From: Deinococcus sp. JMULE3 | GTDB lineage: Bacteria; Deinococcota; Deinococci; Deinococcales; Deinococcaceae | Assembly: GCF_013337115.1 (NCBI RefSeq) | Contig: NZ_SGWE01000003.1 | Location: 1 to 64,000 of the forward strand | Length of the DNA: 64,000 nt | Direction of reading: 5' to 3' | Part shown: positions 1-6,472 of the stretch, in pieces | Numbering within the stretch: the first letter of the stretch is position 1 | Layout: each line of letters begins with the position of its first letter | Translations under genes and position numbers: made by a program | The notes under the pieces: generated by a model | What the model was told of the DNA's origin: nothing | Seen by the model: only the letters and a program-made list of their open reading frames with translations | Database searches by the model: none

Positions 1-176
1 GGGAGGTCGACGCCCCGCACGTCATCCTGCTCGAATGCGGCGATCAGCAGGCGCAGGCACGTCTGGAGGTGCGTGTGGTCCCGCTGTGCCCGGCGGATGT
101 CCGCGGCGCGGCGCACCTCCAGCGCGGTCGGGAGGCTGCTGATCGTGATCGGCGGGGCCGCTGCGTCGCCGGTCAC
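1..176 (-). CDS. Hypothetical protein, N-terminal part only
   Basis: Only the first 58 codons are in the window; the gene runs off the left edge. It starts with GTG at 176, overlapping the TGA stop of the gene before it (GTGA), the coupling used all through this minus-strand operon. The visible residues are polar and probably helical, with many Arg and Gln. There is no signal peptide, membrane segment or motif I recognise. Position at the end of the nuclease operon suggests a phage accessory protein, which is inference only. Confidence 0.55.
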   Translation of the reverse strand, partial: MTGDAAAPPITISSLPTALEVRRAADIRRAQRDHTHLQTCLRLLIAAFEQDDVRGVDL

Positions 177-586
177 GCCTGCTTCTGAAGCAGTGGGAGG
201 TAGTGATCCTTCATGCCCTGCCCTGACACCGTGGTGCTGTGTGAGCACGACACCACGGTGTCAGCAGGGCTGGAGCGCCACGGGTGCTGGGGGCGGGCGG
301 GCAGCGGCTGGTCGGGGTTGACCTCCCCCAGCGCCACGCGGCCCACGCGCAGGTCCAGGCCCACGCGCTCGGCGTGCAGGCCGGACAGGAGCCGCAGCCG
401 GGTGGGCTCGCTGAAGCTCGGGTCGTGGGCGGCGCGGCTGATGTCGGCCTGGATCTGCCCGCGGCGGGCGGTCACGCGGCGGCTGAAGCGGGCCAGGGCA
501 TTCCCACGCTGCTGGCGTGCCAGGGCGCAGAGGACGGACGGGGCGAGGAGGGCGGCGGCGAGCAGGACGAGCAGGAACAGAGTCAT
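173..586 (-). CDS. Possible separate small membrane protein from an internal start
   Basis: Alternative product of the same frame as the VRR-NUC gene. The ATG at 586 is preceded by a GTGAGG ribosome-binding site 6 nt away and begins a typical N-terminal anchor (MTLFLLVLLAAALLAP), which would be odd in the middle of a soluble nuclease. The 137-aa product would have one membrane segment and a charged helical cytoplasmic part. It could be expressed as well as, or instead of, the fusion. No family recognised. Confidence 0.4.
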   Translation of the reverse strand: MTLFLLVLLAAALLAPSVLCALARQQRGNALARFSRRVTARRGQIQADISRAAHDPSFSEPTRLRLLSGLHAERVGLDLRVGRVALGEVNPDQPLPARPQHPWRSSPADTVVSCSHSTTVSGQGMKDHYLPLLQKQA

Positions 587-1147
587 GTGAACCTCACTTG
601 TGTCCGAGCGGGGGAGGGGATGGTCGTCGAGGGGCCGCTTGCTGCGTGGCGTCCACCGGGTGGCAGGCGGGGCGGGGAGGAAGTACTCGAGGAGGAGTTG
701 CCGCGCGTCGCGCCAGCCCCAGGCGGCGTCGGCGTGGTACCCGGCGTGGCGCAGGTGCACGATCCAGGCGCGCTGGTCGGGCCGCAGCTCGCCGGTCAGG
801 CTTTTCAGTTCCAGGCGCAGCCCGGCGCGGCCGTGGCTGGGGTGGTCCAGGCCCAGATCCGGGTACCCGGTGCGGGTGCCCATGCGCAGCAGCCGCGCGG
901 CCTCGGGGCTGTAGCGCTTCCCGGTGCGGCTGACGCGCTGCTCCCGCTTCCCGCCGTTCGGGACGTGGAACAGCAGTGCGAGGGGCGGCAGGTCCGGGAT
1001 GTGCTCGTCGGTCCAGTCGATCAGCCGGATGTGGTGGGTTTCCTCGTCCCAGGTCTGCTCGGCGCGGCTGGTGCCGAGGCGGTCGGCGCGGCTGTCCTGA
1101 CTGCGGGCGTCCTGCAGGAGCCGCTGCGCGGCGGCCGTGACGCTCAC
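173..1147 (-). CDS. VRR-NUC nuclease fused in frame to a membrane-anchored tail
   Basis: 324 aa from a GTG at 1147 that overlaps the preceding stop (GTGA). Residues 55-145 match the VRR-NUC fold (PD-D/E-x-K nucleases common in phages): HVPNGG near 61-66, GTRTGYPDL near 90-98, LELKS near 112-116 and a following DQ. This family cuts branched or free DNA and often serves phage recombination or replication. The frame then runs without a stop into Met188, a hydrophobic segment at about 190-207 and a basic tail. I know no such fusion, so it may be one protein, or two genes whose stop was lost by an indel; a good internal start exists at 586. Nuclease call firm, fusion uncertain. Confidence 0.75.
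   Translation of the reverse strand: MSVTAAAQRLLQDARSQDSRADRLGTSRAEQTWDEETHHIRLIDWTDEHIPDLPPLALLFHVPNGGKREQRVSRTGKRYSPEAARLLRMGTRTGYPDLGLDHPSHGRAGLRLELKSLTGELRPDQRAWIVHLRHAGYHADAAWGWRDARQLLLEYFLPAPPATRWTPRSKRPLDDHPLPRSDTSEVHMTLFLLVLLAAALLAPSVLCALARQQRGNALARFSRRVTARRGQIQADISRAAHDPSFSEPTRLRLLSGLHAERVGLDLRVGRVALGEVNPDQPLPARPQHPWRSSPADTVVSCSHSTTVSGQGMKDHYLPLLQKQA
223..264. repeat. 14-bp perfect inverted repeat inside a coding end
   Basis: CTGACACCGTGGTG and CACCACGGTGTCAG with a 14-nt loop, near the end of the VRR-NUC/membrane gene. No T-tract. Possible recombination or protein-binding site, or an RNA hairpin at the operon end. Confidence 0.5.
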
Positions 1148-1551
1148 GGCCGGTCCAGGCGCGCGGCGACGGCGCGGGCGACCTCGTCGCCATGCTGGGC
1201 GCGGACGGCGCGCAGATGCGGGGCGATGACCTGCAGGTCCCACAGGGTGCGCAGCCGGATCTCGCCGGTGCCGGTCAGGACGTACCCGTGGCGGGCGCCG
1301 CGGCGGACGCTGCGGGTCCAGTCCTCCTGGCCGATGTGCTCCCAGGTGTGGTACGCGAGGCTGGTGGGCCGCTCCGGGTCCTGCCCGAAGCGCGTGTACG
1401 GCGTGCCGGCCTTCGTGCTGCGCTTCAGGACGCGGCCGATCGCCGTTTCGAGGTCGGTGGGTTCCTCGTCGACGAGGACGCGCAGGAGGTGGTGTTCGGG
1501 GCTCAGGGCCGCGTAGTTCAGGGGCGGAAGGGTGAACGGGTCGGGGATCAA
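1144..1551 (-). CDS. Hypothetical protein, 135 aa
   Basis: Starts at a TTG at 1551 just after the previous stop, so translation is probably coupled; the start is not certain. The product is soluble, mixed alpha/beta and rich in Arg and Glu near the C-terminus, with no motif I can assign. It sits between a small Cys-rich protein and the VRR-NUC nuclease in one co-directional operon with overlapping ends, so it is probably co-expressed with the nuclease. Function unknown. Confidence 0.6.
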   Translation of the reverse strand: MIPDPFTLPPLNYAALSPEHHLLRVLVDEEPTDLETAIGRVLKRSTKAGTPYTRFGQDPERPTSLAYHTWEHIGQEDWTRSVRRGARHGYVLTGTGEIRLRTLWDLQVIAPHLRAVRAQHGDEVARAVAARLDRP

Positions 1552-1552
1552 G

Positions 1553-1810
1553 TCAGTCTCGCTTGTCAGGGCTGGGGCTGGCGCCGCCGGGGCGGAGCGG
1601 ACGCGGGTTCAGGGTGCGGGGTTTGTGGTCCCGGCAGCCCGCGTCGGGATGGGTGTACAGGGTGGAGCCGTGCGCGGTGGCCTTCCCGCTGAAGTCGCGC
1701 TGCCGGAAGTACCTGCAGGCGCGGTATCCGGCGTATTCGGGGCCGAACGCCTGGGGGGCGCGTCTGCCGTGCTGGATGCAGTCGTGGCAGATGCCGGGGA
1801 GATCGATCAC
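1553..1810 (-). CDS. Small Cys/His-rich protein, probable zinc binder
   Basis: 85 aa. An N-terminal CHDC pair (residues 8-11), a further Cys near 32 and an HPDAGCRDH stretch near 54-62 make a zinc-ribbon or zinc-knuckle fold likely. The tail is basic and Pro-rich. The ATG at 1810 overlaps the stop of the preceding gene by 4 bp (ATGA). Small treble-clef proteins of this kind are frequent in phage early operons, where they bind DNA or host enzymes. No specific family recognised; the metal-binding role is inferred from the Cys/His pattern. Confidence 0.6.
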   Translation of the reverse strand: MIDLPGICHDCIQHGRRAPQAFGPEYAGYRACRYFRQRDFSGKATAHGSTLYTHPDAGCRDHKPRTLNPRPLRPGGASPSPDKRD

Positions 1811-2064
1811 GGCCGCTCCGGACTGAACGGGAAGAGCAGGAACTGCCCGCCGGCGTTCGCCTGGCGGCGTTTCCGCGCGGCCTTCGCGTCCTTCTCGCTC
1901 CGGGCGTCGGCGCAGCTGTACAGGGCGCAGGTCTTGTAGCCCTGCGGGGTGCGGTAGCGGAGCGTGGCGACCGGGTCGCCGGTGGGCACCAGCCCGGCTT
2001 TTTTCAGGGCGGTGCGGCTGGCCAGGGTGGCGGGGCAGGTCTCGTACTGGGGCAGGTCGGACAT
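1807..2064 (-). CDS. Hypothetical small basic protein, 85 aa
   Basis: I chose the ATG at 2064 because GGAGG stands 7 nt upstream; a longer frame to 2139 lacks a ribosome-binding site. The product has a Lys/Arg-rich segment (KDAKAARKRRQ) near the C-terminus and three scattered Cys residues. It ends in ATGA overlap with the next gene. Basic charge suggests nucleic-acid contact, but no domain is recognised. Confidence 0.6.
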   Translation of the reverse strand: MSDLPQYETCPATLASRTALKKAGLVPTGDPVATLRYRTPQGYKTCALYSCADARSEKDAKAARKRRQANAGGQFLLFPFSPERP

Positions 2065-2077
2065 CGTCGTTCCTCCG

Positions 2078-2482
2078 TCAGGGGAGAGGGGGCCAGATCT
2101 GTTGCCAGGGGCCGTCCGGGCCGAGGCGGGCGATCGCACCTTCGGGGCGCGCGATGGCCCGGCTCCGGACGGGAAGGCTGGCGTTGCCGAGGGTGACGCC
2201 TGCGTCCTGGGCGGCGCGGTGCAGCAGGCCGAACGGGGCGAGATCCGTCCACGTGTCGGCCTCGCCGCGTTCGTCCAGGGCGCGCTGCGCGAGCGCGGTG
2301 AGTGAGGCCTCGAAGCGCTGCGCGTCCTGCTGGCTGTGAACCTGCCGCTGGGCGAGGAGGTTCAGCAGGTGGGCGGTGGCGGCCGCGCCGGGCTTGCGGC
2401 CGAAGAACAGTTGCGGGGCGCATTCCGGCAGGAACGACGCCCACCAGTGCGCCAGGGCGGCGGCGGGTGATGCTGGGGTCAC
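2078..2482 (-). CDS. Hypothetical helical protein, 134 aa
   Basis: Start chosen as GTG at 2482 because GGAG lies 7 nt upstream. The frame is open back to an ATG at 2512, but that ATG lies in the loop of a GC-rich hairpin (2506-2525) with no ribosome-binding site. The product is mostly helical, with a Trp-Trp pair near the N-terminus and no membrane segment. It follows the 141-aa gene downstream of the initiator in the same operon. Family unknown. Confidence 0.6.
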   Translation of the reverse strand: MTPASPAAALAHWWASFLPECAPQLFFGRKPGAAATAHLLNLLAQRQVHSQQDAQRFEASLTALAQRALDERGEADTWTDLAPFGLLHRAAQDAGVTLGNASLPVRSRAIARPEGAIARLGPDGPWQQIWPPLP

Positions 2483-2505
2483 GGGTTGGCTCCAGGGGAA
2501 ATGCC

Positions 2506-2525
2506 ACCCCATGCCTGGGGTGGGT
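2506..2525. terminator. GC-rich hairpin in the operon
   Basis: CCACCCC and GGGGTGG pair around a 6-nt loop between the 141-aa and 134-aa genes. There is no U-tract on the minus strand, so it is more likely an RNA processing, stability or translational-control hairpin than a full terminator. It contains the alternative ATG of the downstream gene. Confidence 0.35.
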
Positions 2526-2536
2526 GGGGGAGAGGG

Positions 2537-2962
2537 TCAGGTGGGCAGCGGGTCGAGCAGGTGCACGAGCTCACCGCGGAACGTGTGGCGGCTCAGGCCG
2601 AGGGCCGTGGCGACCGTCTCGCGGTTGTCGCTCGTGAGGTCTGCGACGGTGCGGAGCAGGCTCACGCGGTCGGGGACGGTCTGGCGGCGGCTGCGCATCA
2701 GCTGCACTTGGATCAGCGCGGCGGCGAACTCGGCCTCGCGGGGTGTGGCGTGCCAGGGGACGACGCGGGTTCCGGCGAGCCGTTCGGTGTCATGCGGCGC
2801 GAGGCGGTCGATGAGCGCTGCGGGCAGGGCGCGCAGGCCGGGCCACGTGCTGCCGGCCGGGAAGGTGACGGTGTCCTCCGGGCCGATGATCACGACGGCC
2901 CCTTCGAGCACCGCCCACGCGGCGTCCAGATCCGGCCCGCGGATCTTCGTGTTGTACGTCAT
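2537..2962 (-). CDS. Hypothetical protein with a C-terminal helix-turn-helix-like segment
   Basis: 141 aa, starting at ATG 2962 with GAGG 6 nt upstream, eight bases after the stop of the initiator gene. The last 35 residues (TSDNRETVATALGLSRHTFRG) look like a helix-turn-helix with the usual LGLSR turn. The middle has a run of aliphatic residues predicted as beta strands. Being cotranscribed directly after the initiator, it could help control replication or copy number, but that is inference from position only. Confidence 0.6.
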   Translation of the reverse strand: MTYNTKIRGPDLDAAWAVLEGAVVIIGPEDTVTFPAGSTWPGLRALPAALIDRLAPHDTERLAGTRVVPWHATPREAEFAAALIQVQLMRSRRQTVPDRVSLLRTVADLTSDNRETVATALGLSRHTFRGELVHLLDPLPT

Positions 2963-2969
2963 GGGCGCC

Positions 2970-4520
2970 TCAGCTGGCGGTGGGCACCGGCTCGTACTGG
3001 CGGTTGAGTTCGAAGACGCTCAGGGTGTCCCCGTCGAAGAAGGTGACGGTCGGGCCGTCGACGGCTTTGATCATCACGGTGTGGCCCTGACGTTTGTGTC
3101 GCCACAGTTTGCCCTTGGCGACGTTCTCGCCTTCGGCAGCGGGGATGACGGGGACGTAGTCCAGGCGCTCGATGCGGCTGAGCTGGGCGTGCACGCTGCG
3201 GTCGATGGTGGACGTCTCGTGGGTGACCAGCTGCACGCGGTAGGTGGCGGCGGTGACCAGTTCGACGATCCCGTCGGTGCCGCTGATGCGGACGCCGTCG
3301 CCGGGTTTGAGCATCGGGTCGATGCCGAGCGCGGCCGGTTTCCCATCGGCGGGTTTCTCTGCCGGGATGGCCCCGACGAGGCGGTCCAGAGCGCGGTAGA
3401 ACAGTGTTTTCATGTTGCCCGCCTCGCGCTGGGCTTCGCGGCTGGCGGTCCGTCCGGCGAGGTGGATCTCGCCTTCGGTCAGGCGGGTCCACCACTGCGC
3501 GCGGGGCAGGGCGCGGACCGGGGTGGGTTCTTCCAGCGTCTTGCGGACGAGCGTGCCGCCGTAGGTCACCAGGAGGTCCATCTCGGCGCTCTTGCGGGTC
3601 CAGCAGGGGCGGGCGTTCAGTTCAGCCTGCGGGACCGGGCGGATCTCGCTGACGCTGGCCAGCGCCGCGGCCGCCGCCCCCGGAACCTGTTCAGTGCTCG
3701 TGGCGGTGTCGATCCGACCCCCAGCGCTGCCGGTGTCCTGATCCGCAGAGGGCGTGTGACCCTGGGCCGCGTGAGCGGCCGCGCTGTCAGGCGCCTGCTG
3801 TTGATCCGTTCGTTCCTGATCCCCTGAGGAGGAGGAGAAGTTGGCAACCCTGGCGCGCTGTGGTGGTGCCCCTTCTTCTTCTGTTTCTTTGGAGATGTTT
3901 TTTCCCTTTTCTTTGAGTGTCCCGGATTCCGACACAGGGGTGTCCTGGATTCCGACACAGGGGTGTGTCGGAATCCGGAACAGGTTTTTGGTGTTGAAGG
4001 TCTTGCTGCTGAAAAAACCTGTGTCGGAATCCGGGACAGGTTTTTCGACCGCTTCCGGAAACCCTGTGTCGGAATCCACTACAGGTTTTTTCGGGCGTCC
4101 AGGACCGCGTTTCTGAGCCTGCTGCGTTTCGAGCGTTCCGAGGTAGGCGGCGTGCAGGCGGCTGAGTTCGTCGAAGTCCACCCACCAGGTTTCTGGCCTG
4201 GAGGTTTTCTGATCGCCGGGCTGGTACGAGAACACGGCCGGGTGGGAGTCGAGCAATTTGTTTTTCACGGCCCGTATGCGTTCGGGTCCCCAGCCGGTCA
4301 GGGTTTTGAGGTACCGGGCGCTCAGGCGGGCGCCGCGGTTCCCTTCACCGGCCCAGCTGATGATCAGGTACGCGAGGACGAAGGCGTCGGGGCCCGCTTT
4401 GGGCATGAGTTCGTCGCGCAGGTAGTTCGGGATGATGGTGAAGCCGTAGTTAAAGCTGCCCTTGGCCTTGACGGTCAGGGTTGGGGTGACGCCGTTTTCG
4501 GCGGCCTGTGGTGCATTCAC
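2970..4520 (-). CDS. Replication initiator-like protein carrying iterons in its gene
   Basis: 516 aa from GTG 4520, chosen because GAGG stands 7 nt upstream (an ATG at 4565 is in frame). Residues about 15-125 resemble the winged-helix N-domain of phage and plasmid initiators (YGFTIIPNYLRDEL, later LTGWGPERIRAVKNKLL). A long low-complexity linker follows, then a mixed C-terminal region. The linker is encoded by five copies of a 23-bp repeat next to a T-rich stretch, as in lambda gene O, where the origin sits inside the initiator gene. Inferred role: binding its own iterons to open the origin. First gene of the leftward operon. Initiator call moderate; repeat block clear. Confidence 0.65.
   Translation of the reverse strand: MNAPQAAENGVTPTLTVKAKGSFNYGFTIIPNYLRDELMPKAGPDAFVLAYLIISWAGEGNRGARLSARYLKTLTGWGPERIRAVKNKLLDSHPAVFSYQPGDQKTSRPETWWVDFDELSRLHAAYLGTLETQQAQKRGPGRPKKPVVDSDTGFPEAVEKPVPDSDTGFFSSKTFNTKNLFRIPTHPCVGIQDTPVSESGTLKEKGKNISKETEEEGAPPQRARVANFSSSSGDQERTDQQQAPDSAAAHAAQGHTPSADQDTGSAGGRIDTATSTEQVPGAAAAALASVSEIRPVPQAELNARPCWTRKSAEMDLLVTYGGTLVRKTLEEPTPVRALPRAQWWTRLTEGEIHLAGRTASREAQREAGNMKTLFYRALDRLVGAIPAEKPADGKPAALGIDPMLKPGDGVRISGTDGIVELVTAATYRVQLVTHETSTIDRSVHAQLSRIERLDYVPVIPAAEGENVAKGKLWRHKRQGHTVMIKAVDGPTVTFFDGDTLSVFELNRQYEPVPTAS
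3855..4085. other. Candidate replication origin: iterons plus T-rich block
   Basis: Five repeats of CCTGTGTCGGAATCC-nnn-ACAGG: two on the minus strand (3917-3938, 3940-3961) and three on the plus strand (3964-3984, 4018-4040, 4063-4085). They are nearly identical in DNA but are read in different frames, so selection is on DNA, not protein. Positions 3855-3925 beside them are unusually pyrimidine/T-rich (runs such as CTTCTTCTTCTGTTTC and TTTTTTCCC) in an otherwise GC-rich gene, as expected of a DNA unwinding element. Layout matches the lambda origin. Confidence 0.7.
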
Positions 4521-4591
4521 GGTAGATCCTCGGAACGGCCCACCTTCCCGGGGTGGCGAGGGCATGCGGCATTGTTGCCGCTGCGGTCAGA

Positions 4592-4626
4592 TTGACCAGA
4601 GCACGTATGCCGTCTAAGATACGTGC
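4592..4626 (+). promoter_or_regulatory. Sigma-70-type promoter overlapped by an inverted repeat
   Basis: TTGACC (4592-4597), 17-bp spacer, TAAGAT (4615-4620) on the plus strand. An inverted repeat, GCACGTAT (4601-4608) and ATACGTGC (4619-4626), covers the spacer and the -10, as a repressor operator would. It lies upstream of the initiator gene but points away from it, so the transcript is either a small leaderless gene at 4627 or a counter-transcript of control type. Confidence 0.55.
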
Positions 4627-4737
4627 ATGCCGCTAGCCTCTTTCGAGGCCAGATGGTACAGAGCCCGCAAAAACTCTGCTGTCTATGAACGCCTGGTGTT
4701 TCCCGACACTGGGCGTTCGCCTTTCAGGCAGTGTTGA
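4627..4737 (+). CDS. Possible 36-aa leaderless small protein
   Basis: ATG 6 nt after the -10 of the promoter at 4592, the spacing seen at other leaderless starts here. It encodes 36 residues (begins MPLASFEARWYRARKN, ends RSPFRQC). Codon use includes AGA, AGG and CTA, which are rare in the neighbouring genes, so it may instead be part of a non-coding RNA; a GCCTC/GAGGC hairpin lies at about 4635-4650. It stands alone on the plus strand between two minus-strand operons. Confidence 0.3.
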   Translation: MPLASFEARWYRARKNSAVYERLVFPDTGRSPFRQC

Positions 4738-4782
4738 TCGGTGCCTTACCGGGTTAGCTGGCAGAGTATCACGCTCATGTGA

Positions 4783-5376
4783 TCAGGGCTCCTTTTCCGT
4801 GAGCTCCTGGAAGACCTCGGGCCAGCGCTGGGCGTGCCACTTCAACTCCCAGCGCAACTCACCCCCTTTCAACGCTTTCAGTGCGTCCAGGCGGGCTTCC
4901 ATCATGTGCGGGGTGAACGTCGTCGGGTGCCACGGTGCACCGGGACGCATCAGGACAGCCCGCACCTTGGCCTCGAACGCGGCGATGCGGTCTGCCTCAT
5001 CCTTCGTGACCGGTGTGGCCGGAGCTGTCGAGGTGAACACTGGCGGATCGGGATCTTCCGCCTCGAGGCTCGGGGTGACGATCAGGTACCGCGTGCCGCT
5101 GTGGTTGTCCAGGCGCACGTCGTGCAGCGTCCAGCCGACCGCCTCGGCAACCGTCCGGGCTTCCTCCGGGCTGGGCTCCCCGCCGCGCGGGCGGGACAGG
5201 ACCATCCGGTCGCCGTCGACGTCGGCGATCACCCGGACGCGCAGGCCGTTCGGGAGGTTCACCGGCACCTGCTTCGTGTCCCGGCGCGCCTCGGCCATGG
5301 CCAGGGCGAGCTGCTCGGCGAGGCGGTTCGCCCCCGCTTCCGCCTGGAACGTCTCGGGCTCGTCGAAGAGCGTCAC
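4783..5376 (-). CDS. Hypothetical protein, 197 aa
   Basis: GTG start at 5376 overlaps the stop of the upstream gene (GTGA). The N-terminal half contains a helical segment, then beta-rich sequence (RVRVIADVDGDRMVLSRP). The last 60 residues are helical with many Lys and Trp. No signal peptide, membrane segment or family match that I recognise. It is the last gene of the small-protein operon running from about 7.3 kb leftwards, upstream of the initiator region. Confidence 0.65.
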   Translation of the reverse strand: MTLFDEPETFQAEAGANRLAEQLALAMAEARRDTKQVPVNLPNGLRVRVIADVDGDRMVLSRPRGGEPSPEEARTVAEAVGWTLHDVRLDNHSGTRYLIVTPSLEAEDPDPPVFTSTAPATPVTKDEADRIAAFEAKVRAVLMRPGAPWHPTTFTPHMMEARLDALKALKGGELRWELKWHAQRWPEVFQELTEKEP

Positions 5377-5606
5377 GGGGGGCCCTGCCGGGTCAGGGGG
5401 TTCGCCTCGCGGTCCACCAGGGCGCGCGTGGCGTCGAGCAGCAGGGCCTGCCCGGCCGGGGCGTGCACGAACGCATGCACCCGGTCGATGTCCTCGTCGG
5501 GGTTCGGGTCGGTGCGGACCACCACGACGAGCACGGCCACGTTCGGGAGCTGCTGCGCCTGGACGAGGACGTCCTCCAGGCCGTCGATGACGCGCCGCAT
5601 GTTCAC
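5373..5606 (-). CDS. Hypothetical small protein, about 77 aa
   Basis: The likely start is GTG 5606, overlapping the preceding stop (GTGA); an ATG at 5600 is also possible. The product has a strongly aliphatic strand (NVAVLVVVVRTDP), probably a buried beta strand rather than a membrane segment because charged residues flank it closely, followed by helices. It overlaps genes on both sides, a sign of translational coupling. Function unknown. Confidence 0.6.
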   Translation of the reverse strand: MNMRRVIDGLEDVLVQAQQLPNVAVLVVVVRTDPNPDEDIDRVHAFVHAPAGQALLLDATRALVDREANPLTRQGPP

Positions 5607-5767
5607 TGCTCGGGCAGATCCTGCAGGAGCCGGTCGACCTGGCGGTTGAGGGTGACGGTCTGCCAGACGTACAGGCCGAGCGCGCCGCCCATCCCGCCGA
5701 TCAGGAACGCAATCAGCAGCAGCAACGCGTACTGCCACACGGCCAGCACCACCAGCTCGCCGGTCAC
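5603..5767 (-). CDS. Small single-pass membrane protein, 54 aa
   Basis: GTG start at 5767 overlaps the previous stop (GTGA). One long hydrophobic stretch (LLLLIAFLIGGMGGALGLYVW) at about residues 14-36 contains a GGMGG motif typical of packed helices. A short polar C-terminus follows with a coiled-coil-like end (NRQVDRLLQDLPEQ). Could be a holin-like or exclusion protein; nothing in the sequence decides this. Confidence 0.6.
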   Translation of the reverse strand: MTGELVVLAVWQYALLLLIAFLIGGMGGALGLYVWQTVTLNRQVDRLLQDLPEQ

Positions 5768-6108
5768 GCCCGCACCCCACTCGGGCCGGGTGTCAGGTCC
5801 GCCAGGGCGGCGTCCAGTGCGTCGAGGCTCAGCAGGCCGTACGGGTCCTCGAGCAGGCCTTCCTCGGCGAGGAGCATGGTGCTGAGCAGACTGCTCTGCG
5901 CCGTGAGGACCTGCGCGGCGCTCATCGGTTCGGGCAGCTGCTGATGCGCGCGCAGGTGGTCGCGCAGCGCCTCGAAGCCCCACTTGGGACTGCCGTACTC
6001 CCCGGCCAGCTGGAGGGAGATGTTCAGGCTGCCGGTCAGGGTCAGGGCGGTCGAGCGGACTGGCAGGTCCGGGTGGGGGTTCGGGGTGGTGGTCTGCATG
6101 GTGGGCAT
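5764..6108 (-). CDS. Hypothetical protein, 114 aa
   Basis: ATG at 6108 with GAGG 6 nt upstream. The product is acidic and Leu-rich, probably an all-helical soluble protein. A GC hairpin (6133-6153) and a palindrome (6185-6208) lie upstream, so this gene may head a separately controlled transcript. It is followed by three genes with overlapping starts. No family recognised. Confidence 0.6.
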   Translation of the reverse strand: MPTMQTTTPNPHPDLPVRSTALTLTGSLNISLQLAGEYGSPKWGFEALRDHLRAHQQLPEPMSAAQVLTAQSSLLSTMLLAEEGLLEDPYGLLSLDALDAALADLTPGPSGVRA

Positions 6109-6132
6109 GGGTGACCTCGCGGGATGGGTGAA

Positions 6133-6153
6133 GCCCCAGCCGGGGGGCTGGGG
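6133..6153. terminator. GC-rich inverted repeat between two minus-strand genes
   Basis: GCCCCAGCC and GGCTGGGGC form a 9-bp stem around a short G-rich loop. It is placed after the 6.3 kb gene and before the 114-aa gene. Without a clear U-tract it is either a weak terminator or a leader hairpin. Confidence 0.4.
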
Positions 6154-6184
6154 CGGTGTGGGTCAGGCCGGGTGGTCAGGCAAC

Positions 6185-6208
6185 GTCACATAATCGGTAT
6201 TACGTGAC
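6185..6208. promoter_or_regulatory. 24-bp palindrome, probable operator
   Basis: GTCACATAAT (6185-6194), CGGT, ATTACGTGAC (6199-6208): nine of ten arm positions pair. It is AT-rich inside a very GC-rich stretch and lies upstream of the leftward gene starting at 6108. A related half-site GTTACGTGA occurs at 9946-9954 in the repressor control region, so the same regulator might act at both. Confidence 0.45.
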
Positions 6209-6230
6209 TGCTTCACTGCGACTGGTCGGT

Positions 6231-6472
6231 TCAGGGAATGCGGACCTGGAGGTGGGCGGGGCCGCGGCCATGTTTAACCCGGAGCTGGTAGCCCTGGGCG
6301 GTCAGGTGCGCTTCGGCCTGGGGGTGATGGGCAGGTCGAGGTAGAAGGTGTCGCGCTTCTGCCGGAGCGCCCGCTCGATCTCGTACTGCGCCCGTTCCAG
6401 CTGGGCGTCGGTCGGGTCGGTCGCGTCGAGGCGGGCGCGGGCGTCACTGGCAGGCATCACGGTGCGGGACAT
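6231..6472 (-). CDS. Phage hypothetical protein, apparent frameshift
   Basis: From ATG 6472 (AGGAG upstream) the frame encodes 56 aa and stops at 6302. At a run of five G (6320-6324, C on the coding strand) a -1 shift joins it to a second frame ending at 6231: DTFYLDLPIT then PQAEAHLTAQGYQLRV. The joined product matches a common phage layout, a helical N-terminus, a short strand, then L--xGY-V. So either one base is missing in the assembly, the gene is mutated, or there is programmed slippage on the C run. Function unknown. Confidence 0.5.

Noticed and set aside
284..1692. Long plus-strand frames over the VRR-NUC region
   Set aside because: They are antisense shadows of GC-rich genes: no ribosome-binding site, Gly/Arg/Val-biased composition and no motif, while the minus strand has coupled starts and a recognisable nuclease.
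3917..4085. The repeat block as a CRISPR array
   Set aside because: Units are inverted relative to each other, spacers are 1-33 bp and unequal, and the block is inside a coding frame. Iterons explain it better.
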